Source of the DNA: Chitinophagaceae bacterium
GTDB taxonomy: Bacteria > Bacteroidota > Bacteroidia > Chitinophagales > Chitinophagaceae
Length of the DNA stretch: 57,525 bases
Direction: 5' to 3'
Assembly: GCA_016786885.1 (NCBI GenBank)
Contig: JAEUVO010000066.1
Coordinates: 1-57,525, forward strand
Shown: positions 26,268 to 33,384 of the stretch, piece after piece
Layout of the letters: every line of letters begins with the position of its first letter
How positions within the stretch are numbered: the stretch's first letter is position 1
Position numbers and translations under genes: made by a program
The notes under the pieces: model-generated
Databases searched by the model: none
What the model was told of the DNA's origin: nothing
What the model saw: only the letters and a program-made list of their open reading frames with translations

Positions 26268-27116
26268 TTATTTAATTATTCTCCTGATCTTATTCGCCTC
26301 CTCAATCAACCGCATTAAATATTCGTTATCCTCTTTTTCAAGACTCTCCTTAAATCTTGACAGCTGTGCAATATGCTCCTTCAAAACATCCAGCACATTC
26401 TCCTTGTTCTGCATAAAGATCGGCACCCACATGGCGGGGTTACTTTTTGCCAAACGGACGGTGCTTTCAAAACCGGCAGAAGCTAATTCAAAAATGGCCT
26501 GCTCTTCTTTTTCCTTTTCCAGTACCGTATTTGCCAGGGCAAAAGAAGTGATATGTGAGATATGACTCACATAAGCCGCATGCAGGTCATGTGCTTTTGC
26601 CTCCATTTCAAGCAGGTGCATACCAATTTTTTTATACATGTGCTTTACCCACTCCAGTGCATCAGTATCGCTTTCCTCTGCATTACAAATAATGACCGCT
26701 TTATTTTCATAGGCGCCACGCACTGCCGCCTGCGGACCGCTATACTCGGTTCCCCACATCGGATGCGTAGCTACATATCTCCCCCTTTTGGGATGATTTT
26801 TTATTGCTTCAATCAATTGCGACTTAGTGGAACCCAGGTCCAGCACAACCTGGTCATCAATTTTATTCAGAATTATGGGCAATAATGATACCATCGTATC
26901 AACCGGTACTGCCAGTACAATCACATCCGATTGCTGAATGGCTTCATCAAATGAAAGTATTTCATCCACCAATTCCAGTTCCAATGCTTTCTTTGCATGC
27001 CCTTCATTGGCATCCACACCAATAAGTTTTGATGACAGTTTCTTTTCATGAAGCTGAATAGCCAGTGAACCTCCGATAAGGCCAACTCCGACAATTGCAA
27101 TCTTTTTACGTTCCAT
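26268..27116 (-). CDS. tyrA: Prephenate dehydrogenase
   Basis: Oxidative decarboxylation of prephenate to 4-hydroxyphenylpyruvate with NAD(P), the tyrosine branch. The 282 residues start with the Rossmann motif IAIVGVGLIGGSLAIQL (GxGxxG). Others are DLGSTKSQLIEAI and ATHPMWGTEYSGPQAA, with the conserved H-P-M/G-E. No ACT domain is present, so feedback must come from elsewhere, possibly through the fused DAHP synthase. It lies 15 bases before the DAHP synthase and 67 bases after the aminotransferase. Confidence 0.93.
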   Translation of the reverse strand: MERKKIAIVGVGLIGGSLAIQLHEKKLSSKLIGVDANEGHAKKALELELVDEILSFDEAIQQSDVIVLAVPVDTMVSLLPIILNKIDDQVVLDLGSTKSQLIEAIKNHPKRGRYVATHPMWGTEYSGPQAAVRGAYENKAVIICNAEESDTDALEWVKHMYKKIGMHLLEMEAKAHDLHAAYVSHISHITSFALANTVLEKEKEEQAIFELASAGFESTVRLAKSNPAMWVPIFMQNKENVLDVLKEHIAQLSRFKESLEKEDNEYLMRLIEEANKIRRIIK

Positions 27117-27130
27117 TTTCTAATGATTAA

Positions 27131-27200
27131 TTATGAGTTAAGAATTATGAATTCTATAAAAGCAATGGATTCATAACTCATCATTATGAATTCCTAATTC
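27131..27200. repeat. TTATGAATTC/TTATGAGTT repeat in the aminotransferase-tyrA spacer
   Basis: The direct repeat ATTATGAATTC occurs at 27144-27154 and 27183-27193, and the inverted pair ATGAGTTA / TAACTCAT at 27133-27140 and 27174-27181. The repeat supplies the stop codon and last residues (RNS) of the aminotransferase. It is AT-rich and looks like a mobile or slippage-made intergenic repeat. Confidence 0.65.
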
Positions 27201-28341
27201 TTTTTATTGCTTCTTCCAGTTTTTCTTCTGTGCTGCACAAACTAACCCGGATATATTTTTCGCCGGCGCTGCCGAAAATTCCTCCAGGAGTAATAAATAC
27301 GTTTTTCTCATACAACACTTCATCACTCAGTTCAAATCCATTTTTATTTTTGGCCGATACGGATGCCCATACAAACATACCTGCCTGATCTTTTGAAAAC
27401 CGGCAACTCAACAAAGTCAGTAATTCAAAAACCTTCTCTCTTCTTTTCCTATAAACAGCATTCACCATATCATGCCATTCTTTCCCAAGTGTCAACGCTT
27501 TTGCAGCAGCCAGTTGTACCGGCAAAAACATACCGCTGTCCATATTACTTTTGAAACGTAATACTTCTTCAACTCTTTCTTTTGCCCCGCAAAGCATTCC
27601 CACTCTCCACCCTGCCATATTGTGACTTTTGCTTAATGAGTTCAGTTCAATCACACAATCCTTTGCTGCTTCTACACTTAACAAACTCATAGGAGCTTCA
27701 TTCAAAATAAAAGAGTACGGATTATCATGAATGATCAGTATCCTATGTTTTTTACCAAATGCCACAATCTTTTCAAATAATTCTTTTGACGGCAACTTCC
27801 CTGCTGGCATCTGGGGGTAGTTGACAAACATTAATTTCACCTTTTTCAGACTTTTCTTTTCAAGTTTATCAAAATCAGGCTCGTAATTATTTTTTTCTCT
27901 CAATTTGTATTCCACACATTTCCCACCTGCCAGTTGTACAGCACTGGTATATGTCGGATAACCGGGATTGGGTACCAGTACTTCATCTCCTTTATCCAGG
28001 TAGGTCATACAGATATGCATAATGCCTTCTTTACTGCCGATCAATGGTAATACTTCAGTATAAGGATTAAGATCAACGTTATACCATATTTTATACCAGT
28101 CACTCATTGCTTTTCTCAAGACCGGTGAACCTTTGTATGATTGATATGCATGCACATTTGGCTTTGCAGCCTCTTCCTGCAGAGCTTGCACTACTTCCGA
28201 ATGCGGTGGCAGGTCAGGACTTCCGATGCCAAGATTGATGATATTTTTTCCCGCCTTATTCAGTTCATCTATCTCTCTCAGTTTATGAGAAAAATAATAT
28301 TCACCAATACCTTCCAGCCTTTTACTTGTTTTTATTTCCAT
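27184..28341 (-). CDS. PLP-dependent class I/II aminotransferase (probably aromatic)
   Basis: Fold-type I aminotransferase. The 385 residues have NLGIGSPDLPPHSEVVQALQ (about 37-56), the YPTYTSAVQLAGG segment, the Asn-Pro-Tyr in DNPYSFIL, and the PLP lysine in SLSKSHNMAGWRVGM near residue 235. Sitting between pheA and tyrA, it most likely transaminates phenylpyruvate and 4-hydroxyphenylpyruvate to Phe and Tyr; by sequence alone aspartate- or LL-diaminopimelate-type activity cannot be excluded. Its ATG overlaps the pheA stop by ten bases, so it is translationally coupled. A repeat provides its stop codon. Confidence 0.88.
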   Translation of the reverse strand: MEIKTSKRLEGIGEYYFSHKLREIDELNKAGKNIINLGIGSPDLPPHSEVVQALQEEAAKPNVHAYQSYKGSPVLRKAMSDWYKIWYNVDLNPYTEVLPLIGSKEGIMHICMTYLDKGDEVLVPNPGYPTYTSAVQLAGGKCVEYKLREKNNYEPDFDKLEKKSLKKVKLMFVNYPQMPAGKLPSKELFEKIVAFGKKHRILIIHDNPYSFILNEAPMSLLSVEAAKDCVIELNSLSKSHNMAGWRVGMLCGAKERVEEVLRFKSNMDSGMFLPVQLAAAKALTLGKEWHDMVNAVYRKRREKVFELLTLLSCRFSKDQAGMFVWASVSAKNKNGFELSDEVLYEKNVFITPGGIFGSAGEKYIRVSLCSTEEKLEEAIKRIRNS

Positions 28342-29225
28342 AATCCTCTTTTATAAATACCATAAACTTTTACCGATTCAGTAAGTGGCTGTATAGTTTT
28401 CATCACTTCATTGAATTGTTCAGTGCTGTCAAACTCCATATCTGCATGAAAAGCATACTTGAAATCTGAACCAGGGATGGGAAAACTTTGCAACTTACTT
28501 AGGTTGATCCCTCCTTCGGAAATTTTTGTCAGCACTCTGGCAAGGCTGCCTCTTGAATGATCAGTATGAAAAGTAACAGAGGCCTTATCTGCATTTTCAA
28601 TTTCATCTGCATTTTCTTCCCTGTTTAGCATCAGGAACCGGGTATAATTATTTTTCAATGTATGGATGTTCGAAGCGATCACATTCAGATCATACAGTTC
28701 AGCTGCCAATTTACTTGCGATAGCTGCGATATGCTTGCTTTTATGCTGATGAATATGCTTTGCGCTAAGGGCAGTATCATCCGTTTCCACCAGTTTCCAT
28801 TTATACTTGTCGAGAAAATCATAACACTGCTGCAGTGCCATCGTATGCGAATGCACTTCCTTTATATCTTCCAGTTTTATCCCGGGATTCACCAATAGAT
28901 TTTGCCTGATCTGCAAATAAATTTCTCCAATGATCTTCAGGTTACTTTTCTGCAACAGGTTATAATTTGGGAGAATGCTTCCGGCAATAGAATTCTCAAT
29001 AGCCATTACCCCTCCGTCACTTTCTTTTTTATTGGATGCAATTTTTATTACATCCCGAAAAGTAGCACATGGAATTACTTCTACATTTTTCCCATAAAAT
29101 AATTGTGCAGCTACCTGGTGAAAACTGCCTTCATAGCCTTGTATAGAAACCCGGCCTCCCTGCCCTCCGTTGGGGGGAGCTTGTTGCCCATAATTTGGAT
29201 ACTGTATGTTTTTTTTGTTAGTCAT
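28332..29225 (-). CDS. pheA: Prephenate dehydratase with ACT domain and a repeat-derived N-terminal stretch
   Basis: Turns prephenate into phenylpyruvate, the phenylalanine branch. The 297 residues contain the dehydratase core from VSIQGYEGSFHQVAAQ (26-41) and a C-terminal ACT domain (from about 215; SLARVLTKISEGGINLSKLQ then SFP), which usually binds Phe. Residues 15-25 (QAPPNGGQGGR) are encoded by a palindromic mini-repeat and have no family counterpart; the N-terminus before the core is longer than usual. There is no chorismate mutase domain; that activity is in the fused DAHP synthase. It is the first gene of the cluster. Confidence 0.94.
   Translation of the reverse strand: MTNKKNIQYPNYGQQAPPNGGQGGRVSIQGYEGSFHQVAAQLFYGKNVEVIPCATFRDVIKIASNKKESDGGVMAIENSIAGSILPNYNLLQKSNLKIIGEIYLQIRQNLLVNPGIKLEDIKEVHSHTMALQQCYDFLDKYKWKLVETDDTALSAKHIHQHKSKHIAAIASKLAAELYDLNVIASNIHTLKNNYTRFLMLNREENADEIENADKASVTFHTDHSRGSLARVLTKISEGGINLSKLQSFPIPGSDFKYAFHADMEFDSTEQFNEVMKTIQPLTESVKVYGIYKRGLWK
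29152..29183. repeat. GC-rich palindromic mini-repeat inside pheA
   Basis: In the coding direction: CAAGCTCCCCCCAACGGAGG then GCAGGGAGGCCG. It aligns with the aroA copy at 23491-23524 in the opposite orientation relative to the gene: both read AAGC(C/T)CC...CGGAGGG...GGGAGGC. In frame, encoding QAPPNGGQGGR. Confidence 0.7.
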
Positions 29226-29468
29226 CTAATTTTCTATTTAGAAAGTATCTCTATTCTCTAGGCCTCCTCCTCAAAACAAGAATCCCGGCCGTTTGGCCGG
29301 GATTCTTTATGTTGTTGTTTTTTAGTTGTCCTGATTTATTTCAACAAAAGCATTCCCGGCTTCATTTTAAAAAAGAAGTAATAAAAATAGAAACCAAAAT
29401 ATGTCTTTGTTGTTTTCATCTGTAAACAAATATAGCTTTCTTGTTCAGTTTAGCAAATTTTAAAAAGA
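29226..29468. other. Intergenic region between helicase end and pheA start
   Basis: 243 bases. It contains the strong terminator at 29278-29307 and the pheA promoter region. I could not find a clear -7 box for pheA; the nearest candidate is imperfect. No gene is apparent. Confidence 0.4.
29278..29307. terminator. Strong terminator after the helicase gene
   Basis: Thirteen-base-pair stem AAGAATCCCGGCC / GGCCGGGATTCTT with a four-base GTTT loop, A-rich and T-rich flanks. It shares the ATCCCGGC core with the fusA terminator at 14961. It lies 160 bases downstream of the helicase stop. Confidence 0.8.
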
Positions 29469-31157
29469 TTATTTCTTTCTGCTACCGCCTGTCTCAGCAT
29501 CATTCATACGGATCTTGCGGCCACGGTAGTTTTTACCATCAATTGCCTTTATCATCTTCTTGCCCGCAGATGGCTCTATTTCAATCCAACTGGTCATTTC
29601 CTTCATATCTATTTTACCAAGCACTTCTTTTTTCAGATCACTCATATCCAGTATAAATTGCAAAAAACTGGCTTTATAAAAACCATCCTTTGTTCCAAGG
29701 TTTACAAACAGTCGTTGGTAATTTCCTCCGCCACTAAAACTTCTTCCTTTAGTATCTCTATCCCTTAATCCGCCTCTATCACCTCTGGCCTCTTGCCTGT
29801 CTCCTCTTCTGTCGCTTCTTCTGTCATCCGTTCTCATATTAAGATCGGCCGCATTTTCATAATATTTCAGGAACCTGTCAAATTCAAGGGCTGCCACTCT
29901 TTGCAATATTTCTTCTTTCTCAACAGAAGCAAATTTCTCCCGTAGTATTGGTAAGTAAGTTTCATATTCACCATGGCTGATATCTGCCTGCAACATTTTA
30001 TCAATGAAATGGAAGAACTGTTTACGGCAAACATCCTTTCCGCTTGGAATATCCATTTTATGAACCCTTGTATTCACCAATCTTTCAATCTGGCGCAAAC
30101 GGTATGTCTCCTTTGGTGTTACTATCGAAACAGAAACACCACTCTTACCTGCCCGGCCCGTACGTCCGCTTCTGTGTGTGTATACTTCCACATCATCTGG
30201 TAATTCATAATTGATAACATGGGTGATGCCCTGCACATCAATACCACGGGCTGCCACATCTGTCGCTACAAGAAGCTTTACACTCTTGTCACGAAAAAGC
30301 CCCATTACTTTATCCCGTTGTTGCTGGGTAAGGTCCCCATGAATAGCATCAATATCGTACCCTTCCCTGGTAAGTTTTTCAGCTATTTCCTGCGTATCTG
30401 CTTTTGTACGGGCAAATACAATCCCATAAATACCGGGATTAAAATCAATGATCCTTTTTAAAACCTCGTACCTGTTATGATGCTGTGTGGCATAATACTG
30501 GTGATCAATATTTACATTACCTGAATTTACTTTCCCAACGGTGATTTCAAATGGCTGATCCATGTATCTTTTGCTCACCTGCCTGATCTCTGCCGGCATC
30601 GTGGCGCTAAATAACCAGATGCTTTGACGATTGGGAGTGTTTTTCAGAATGAACTCAATATCTTCCTTGAAGCCCATATTCAGCATTTCATCAGCTTCAT
30701 CTAATACTACATAATGAATCTTATCAAGATTAATAGCTTTTCGCTCAATCAGGTCGATCAAACGGCCGGGAGTGGCTACCACGATATGTGTCCCCCTTTT
30801 CAGATCCCGGATCTGCATAGTAATGGAAGTACCGCCATAAACAGCGGTAACAGCAATATTATTTTTCTTGCTTTTGAATTTTTCCAGGTCACTTGTTATC
30901 TGAAGGCATAATTCTCTTGTAGGACAAACGATCAATGCCTGTGGAAACCGATCTTCCTTATTTATAAGTTGCAAAAGAGGCAATCCAAATGCTGCGGTCT
31001 TACCAGTTCCGGTTTGTGCCAAACCGATAAAATCTTTTGTTCCTTGCAGCAAAACCGGGATCGCTTTTTCCTGGATAGGTGTGGGCTGGGTAAAACCTAA
31101 TGCCTTTATTGAATGTAGTAAGCCTTCTTCAATACCCAAGGCTTCAAATGTGTTCAC
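29469..31157 (-). CDS. DEAD-box RNA helicase (DbpA/CsdA-like)
   Basis: ATP-dependent RNA helicase, likely acting in ribosome assembly or cold adaptation. Of 562 residues, 1-370 form the helicase core: Q motif GFTQPTPIQ, motif I AQTGTGKT (47-54), DEAD motif VLDEADEMLNMGF, SAT, and HRSGRTGRAGKSG. After a linker rich in R, D and G (about 442-480, RRSDRRGDRQEARGDRGG) comes a DbpA-type RNA-binding domain (about 483-555), which in DbpA targets 23S rRNA. The start is a GTG (MNTFEALGIEEGLL) with no usable ATG nearby. A TACCTTTG box lies 31 bases upstream. Confidence 0.93.
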   Translation of the reverse strand: MNTFEALGIEEGLLHSIKALGFTQPTPIQEKAIPVLLQGTKDFIGLAQTGTGKTAAFGLPLLQLINKEDRFPQALIVCPTRELCLQITSDLEKFKSKKNNIAVTAVYGGTSITMQIRDLKRGTHIVVATPGRLIDLIERKAINLDKIHYVVLDEADEMLNMGFKEDIEFILKNTPNRQSIWLFSATMPAEIRQVSKRYMDQPFEITVGKVNSGNVNIDHQYYATQHHNRYEVLKRIIDFNPGIYGIVFARTKADTQEIAEKLTREGYDIDAIHGDLTQQQRDKVMGLFRDKSVKLLVATDVAARGIDVQGITHVINYELPDDVEVYTHRSGRTGRAGKSGVSVSIVTPKETYRLRQIERLVNTRVHKMDIPSGKDVCRKQFFHFIDKMLQADISHGEYETYLPILREKFASVEKEEILQRVAALEFDRFLKYYENAADLNMRTDDRRSDRRGDRQEARGDRGGLRDRDTKGRSFSGGGNYQRLFVNLGTKDGFYKASFLQFILDMSDLKKEVLGKIDMKEMTSWIEIEPSAGKKMIKAIDGKNYRGRKIRMNDAETGGSRKK

Positions 31158-31188
31158 TGAAATAAATTTTATGGTTGATAAGAATCGG

Positions 31189-31196
31189 CAAAGGTA
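31189..31196 (-). promoter_or_regulatory. -7 box of the helicase promoter
   Basis: TACCTTTG on the minus strand, 31 bases before the GTG start, giving a leader of about 26 bases. No TTTG is seen 20 bases upstream. Confidence 0.55.
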
Positions 31197-31255
31197 GCCT
31201 TAAATAAGGGGACAGAAGAATGTATTTTGACTGAGAAGCTTCCAGCAATAGTATT

Positions 31256-31287
31256 AAAATAAAAAGCCGCACACAGGTGCGGCCTTT
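31256..31287 (-). terminator. Terminator after the small lipoprotein gene
   Basis: Stem GCCGCAC / GTGCGGC (seven pairs) with loop ACAG, followed on the minus strand by TTTTTATTTT. It lies about 24 bases after the lipoprotein stop, isolating that gene from the helicase. Confidence 0.85.
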
Positions 31288-31310
31288 AGCGATTTGCTTG
31301 CCAATTGAAA

Positions 31311-31505
31311 TTACTTCTTTAAAGTATCACCAACAGCTTTAGCAGCTGTATCAATAGCAACTTTAGCAGCTGTATCAACAACAGTAGCAGCAGGAGTATC
31401 AACAGTTGCTGGTTTTGTTGTGTCTTCAGCAGGCTTAGATTCACCTTCATTGTTACAAGCTACCATAGTAGCAGCGATAAATGCAATTGCAAAAAACTTC
31501 TTCAT
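31311..31505 (-). CDS. Small Ala/Thr-rich lipoprotein
   Basis: A 64-residue lipoprotein of unknown function. The signal peptide is MKKFFAIAFIAATMVAC with lipobox MVAC (Cys17); the mature part is about 48 residues, rich in A, T, D, K and P, with repeated DTAAK-like units (VVDTAAKVAIDTAAKAVGD). It is probably extended or helical at the membrane. It is divergent from the ECF sigma gene; a GGGTTAC-N15-GTATAA site upstream mirrors the one in front of the sigma gene, so it may be a regulon member. I do not recognise a named family. Confidence 0.72.
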   Translation of the reverse strand: MKKFFAIAFIAATMVACNNEGESKPAEDTTKPATVDTPAATVVDTAAKVAIDTAAKAVGDTLKK

Positions 31506-31545
31506 TTTAGAGATTTTTTTCGGGTTGTTTGAAATATTTCGCTGT

Positions 31546-31573
31546 TTATACCCAAATTGGAAAAAGGTAACCC
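31546..31573 (-). promoter_or_regulatory. ECF-like promoter for the small lipoprotein
   Basis: GGGTTAC (31573-31567), 15 bases, GTATAA (31551-31546) on the minus strand. It matches the site in front of the sigma gene in both blocks and in spacing. The expected transcription start is about 35 bases before the ATG at 31505. The assignment to the adjacent sigma factor is an inference. Confidence 0.6.
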
Positions 31574-31603
31574 GGCATTTAAAATTTTTTTTCAGATGGC
31601 CTA

Positions 31604-31631
31604 GGGTTACTATTTTTAAAATATTGTATTA
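31604..31631 (+). promoter_or_regulatory. ECF-like promoter of the sigma/protease operon
   Basis: GGGTTAC (31604-31610), 15 bases, GTATTA (31626-31631). The layout suits an ECF sigma factor: a -35 of GTTAC type, 15 bases, and a short -10. The transcription start would be a few bases before the GTG at 31643. It suggests the sigma factor activates its own gene. Confidence 0.6.
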
Positions 31632-31642
31632 AATAACGGAAT

Positions 31643-32218
31643 GTGAAACCAGAGAATAACGAAAAGGCACTCTTGCAAGGATTAGCTGTTAACGACAAAA
31701 AAGCCGTTGAGACAATTTACAGGGAGAACTATAATATGATTCAGGCCTTGATAATCAACAACAACGGCTCGGCAGATGATGCAAAAGACATATTTCAGGA
31801 AGCCATGATTGTGTTGTACGAAAAAGTGAGATCTGGAACCTTTGAGCTGAATTGCCTGATCAAAACCTATGTTTACTCAGTCAGTAAGAGATTGTGGCTC
31901 AAAAGATTACAACAACTGAACCGATATTCACCTCCTATTGAAGACCCCGAAGCATCTGTACAGGTAGATGATGAGATAGAAGAACATGAAAAAAGAGATG
32001 CTGAGTTTGAAATGATGAACAAAGCCATCGGCAGCCTGGGGGAACCCTGCAAAAGTCTTTTGGAGGCATATTACCTGCAAAAGCAGAATATGCAGGTTAT
32101 TGCGGCCAATTTCGGATATACCAATGCCGACAATGCAAAAAACCAGAAGTACAAATGCCTGATGCGGCTGAAAAAAATATTTTTTGCTCACTATAAAAAT
32201 GGAAACGGAGATGAGTGA
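31643..32218 (+). CDS. ECF-type RNA polymerase sigma factor
   Basis: Alternative sigma factor that directs RNA polymerase to a specific set of promoters. The 191 residues contain a sigma region 2 (about 25-90, ADDAKDIFQEAMIVLYEKVR) and a region 4 helix-turn-helix (about 137-185, CKSLLEAYYLQKQNMQVIAA then KYKCLMRLKKIF). The start is a GTG; an ATG two bases earlier is out of frame and stops at once. The stop overlaps the ATG of the next gene by eight bases (ATGAGTGA), which means tight translational coupling. The next gene encodes the likely regulator. Confidence 0.9.
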   Translation: MKPENNEKALLQGLAVNDKKAVETIYRENYNMIQALIINNNGSADDAKDIFQEAMIVLYEKVRSGTFELNCLIKTYVYSVSKRLWLKRLQQLNRYSPPIEDPEASVQVDDEIEEHEKRDAEFEMMNKAIGSLGEPCKSLLEAYYLQKQNMQVIAANFGYTNADNAKNQKYKCLMRLKKIFFAHYKNGNGDE

Positions 32219-33314
32219 TACTAAAGTTTTAGAGGCGGTGGAACGCTATATCCGGGGTGAAATGAATCCAGATGAACGATTACATTTTGAGAACCTGAGA
32301 AAAACAAATTCTGAGATCGACCAGTTAGTGGTTGAGCATACCCTCTTTTTACAACAAATGAACCGGTTTGGAGAATGGAAGAAATTCCGCTCCACATTGC
32401 ATGATGTGCACACAGACCTGGCTGAACAGGGAAAGATCAATTCTGCAAAACTTGCTGGTAAAGCAAAAGTGGTTTACCTCTGGAAAAGGTATAAGAGAGT
32501 AGCTGCTATTGCTGCTTCTATAGCTGGTATCACTACACTAACTATAAGTGCTCTTGTTTGGTCAATCACCCCCCAAACTCCTGCAGGTGAAATAGAAAAG
32601 CTGAAAGGAGAAATTTACAGCATTAAAAATAAAACGAACCAAACAGACAAAGAATTAAACAAAGTAAAAAACAGCATTACTAAATCCGACAATACCATTA
32701 TCTACAAAACTGGTGGTACAGGTTTTATTATTGATGCTAAAGGTTACCTGGTTACCAATGCCCATGTCGTGGAAGGTGCCCGCAACATCGCTATACAAAA
32801 TAGCAAAGGTGAATATGTAGCGAAGGTTGTTTTCATTGATGCCGTAAAAGATATTGCTATTCTCAAGATAGAAGACGAAAGCTTCAAACCTTATTCTTCT
32901 GTGCCTTATGCAATCAGCAGATCAGCAGGAAAACTTGCTGAACCCATTTTCACTTTGGGCTATCCCAGAAATGAAATTGTTTATGGCCAGGGCTATTTAA
33001 GTGCTAAAACCGGTTTCAACGGCGATACACTCAGTTGTCAATTAGAATTGGCGGCTAACAGGGGAAACAGTGGCAGCCCGATATTAAATAGAAAAGGTGA
33101 AGTGATCGGCATCCTGAATGGACGTCAGAGAAATACAGAAGGTTTTGCCTTTGCAATACAAGGCAAGTATATTTATAAAGTACTGGATGATTTGAAAAAA
33201 GACACCAGCTACCAAAAAGTGAAGATCACATCTAAATCTTCTATTGGTGGTCTTGATTTTCAGCAACAGGTGGAAAAAGTAGAAGACTATATTTTCATGG
33301 TAAAAGTGAACTAA
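32211..33314 (+). CDS. Membrane protein: anti-sigma-like N-terminus fused to a periplasmic trypsin-like protease
   Basis: A 367-residue single-pass membrane protein. Residues 1-65 (VLEAVERYIRGEMNPDERLH then FENLRKTNSEIDQLVVEH) look like the acidic helical N-termini of Bacteroidota anti-sigma factors, without a zinc HxxxCxxC. A transmembrane segment runs from about 97 to 118, then a coiled coil (127-157) and a trypsin-like, HtrA/Deg-type protease domain (about 165-330) with a complete triad: His185 (TNAHVVEG), Asp214 (VKDIAIL) and Ser287 (RGNSGSP). No PDZ domain is seen. Start: ATG at 32211; upstream TTG and ATG in frame lie inside the sigma gene. It probably holds the sigma factor at the membrane and senses envelope damage. 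Confidence 0.85.
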   Translation: MSDTKVLEAVERYIRGEMNPDERLHFENLRKTNSEIDQLVVEHTLFLQQMNRFGEWKKFRSTLHDVHTDLAEQGKINSAKLAGKAKVVYLWKRYKRVAAIAASIAGITTLTISALVWSITPQTPAGEIEKLKGEIYSIKNKTNQTDKELNKVKNSITKSDNTIIYKTGGTGFIIDAKGYLVTNAHVVEGARNIAIQNSKGEYVAKVVFIDAVKDIAILKIEDESFKPYSSVPYAISRSAGKLAEPIFTLGYPRNEIVYGQGYLSAKTGFNGDTLSCQLELAANRGNSGSPILNRKGEVIGILNGRQRNTEGFAFAIQGKYIYKVLDDLKKDTSYQKVKITSKSSIGGLDFQQQVEKVEDYIFMVKVN

Positions 33315-33333
33315 TCGAATTAACCCCTATAGA

Positions 33334-33366
33334 AAAAACTGCCCCGCAAATACGGGGCTTTTTTTA
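33334..33366. terminator. Bidirectional terminator after the sigma/protease operon
   Basis: Stem GCCCCG / CGGGGC (33341-33358) with a CAAATA loop, A-run before and T-run after. It serves the protease gene and the convergent nucleotidyltransferase gene. Confidence 0.85.
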
Positions 33367-33384
33367 TTTCAGAAAAATCAATTA

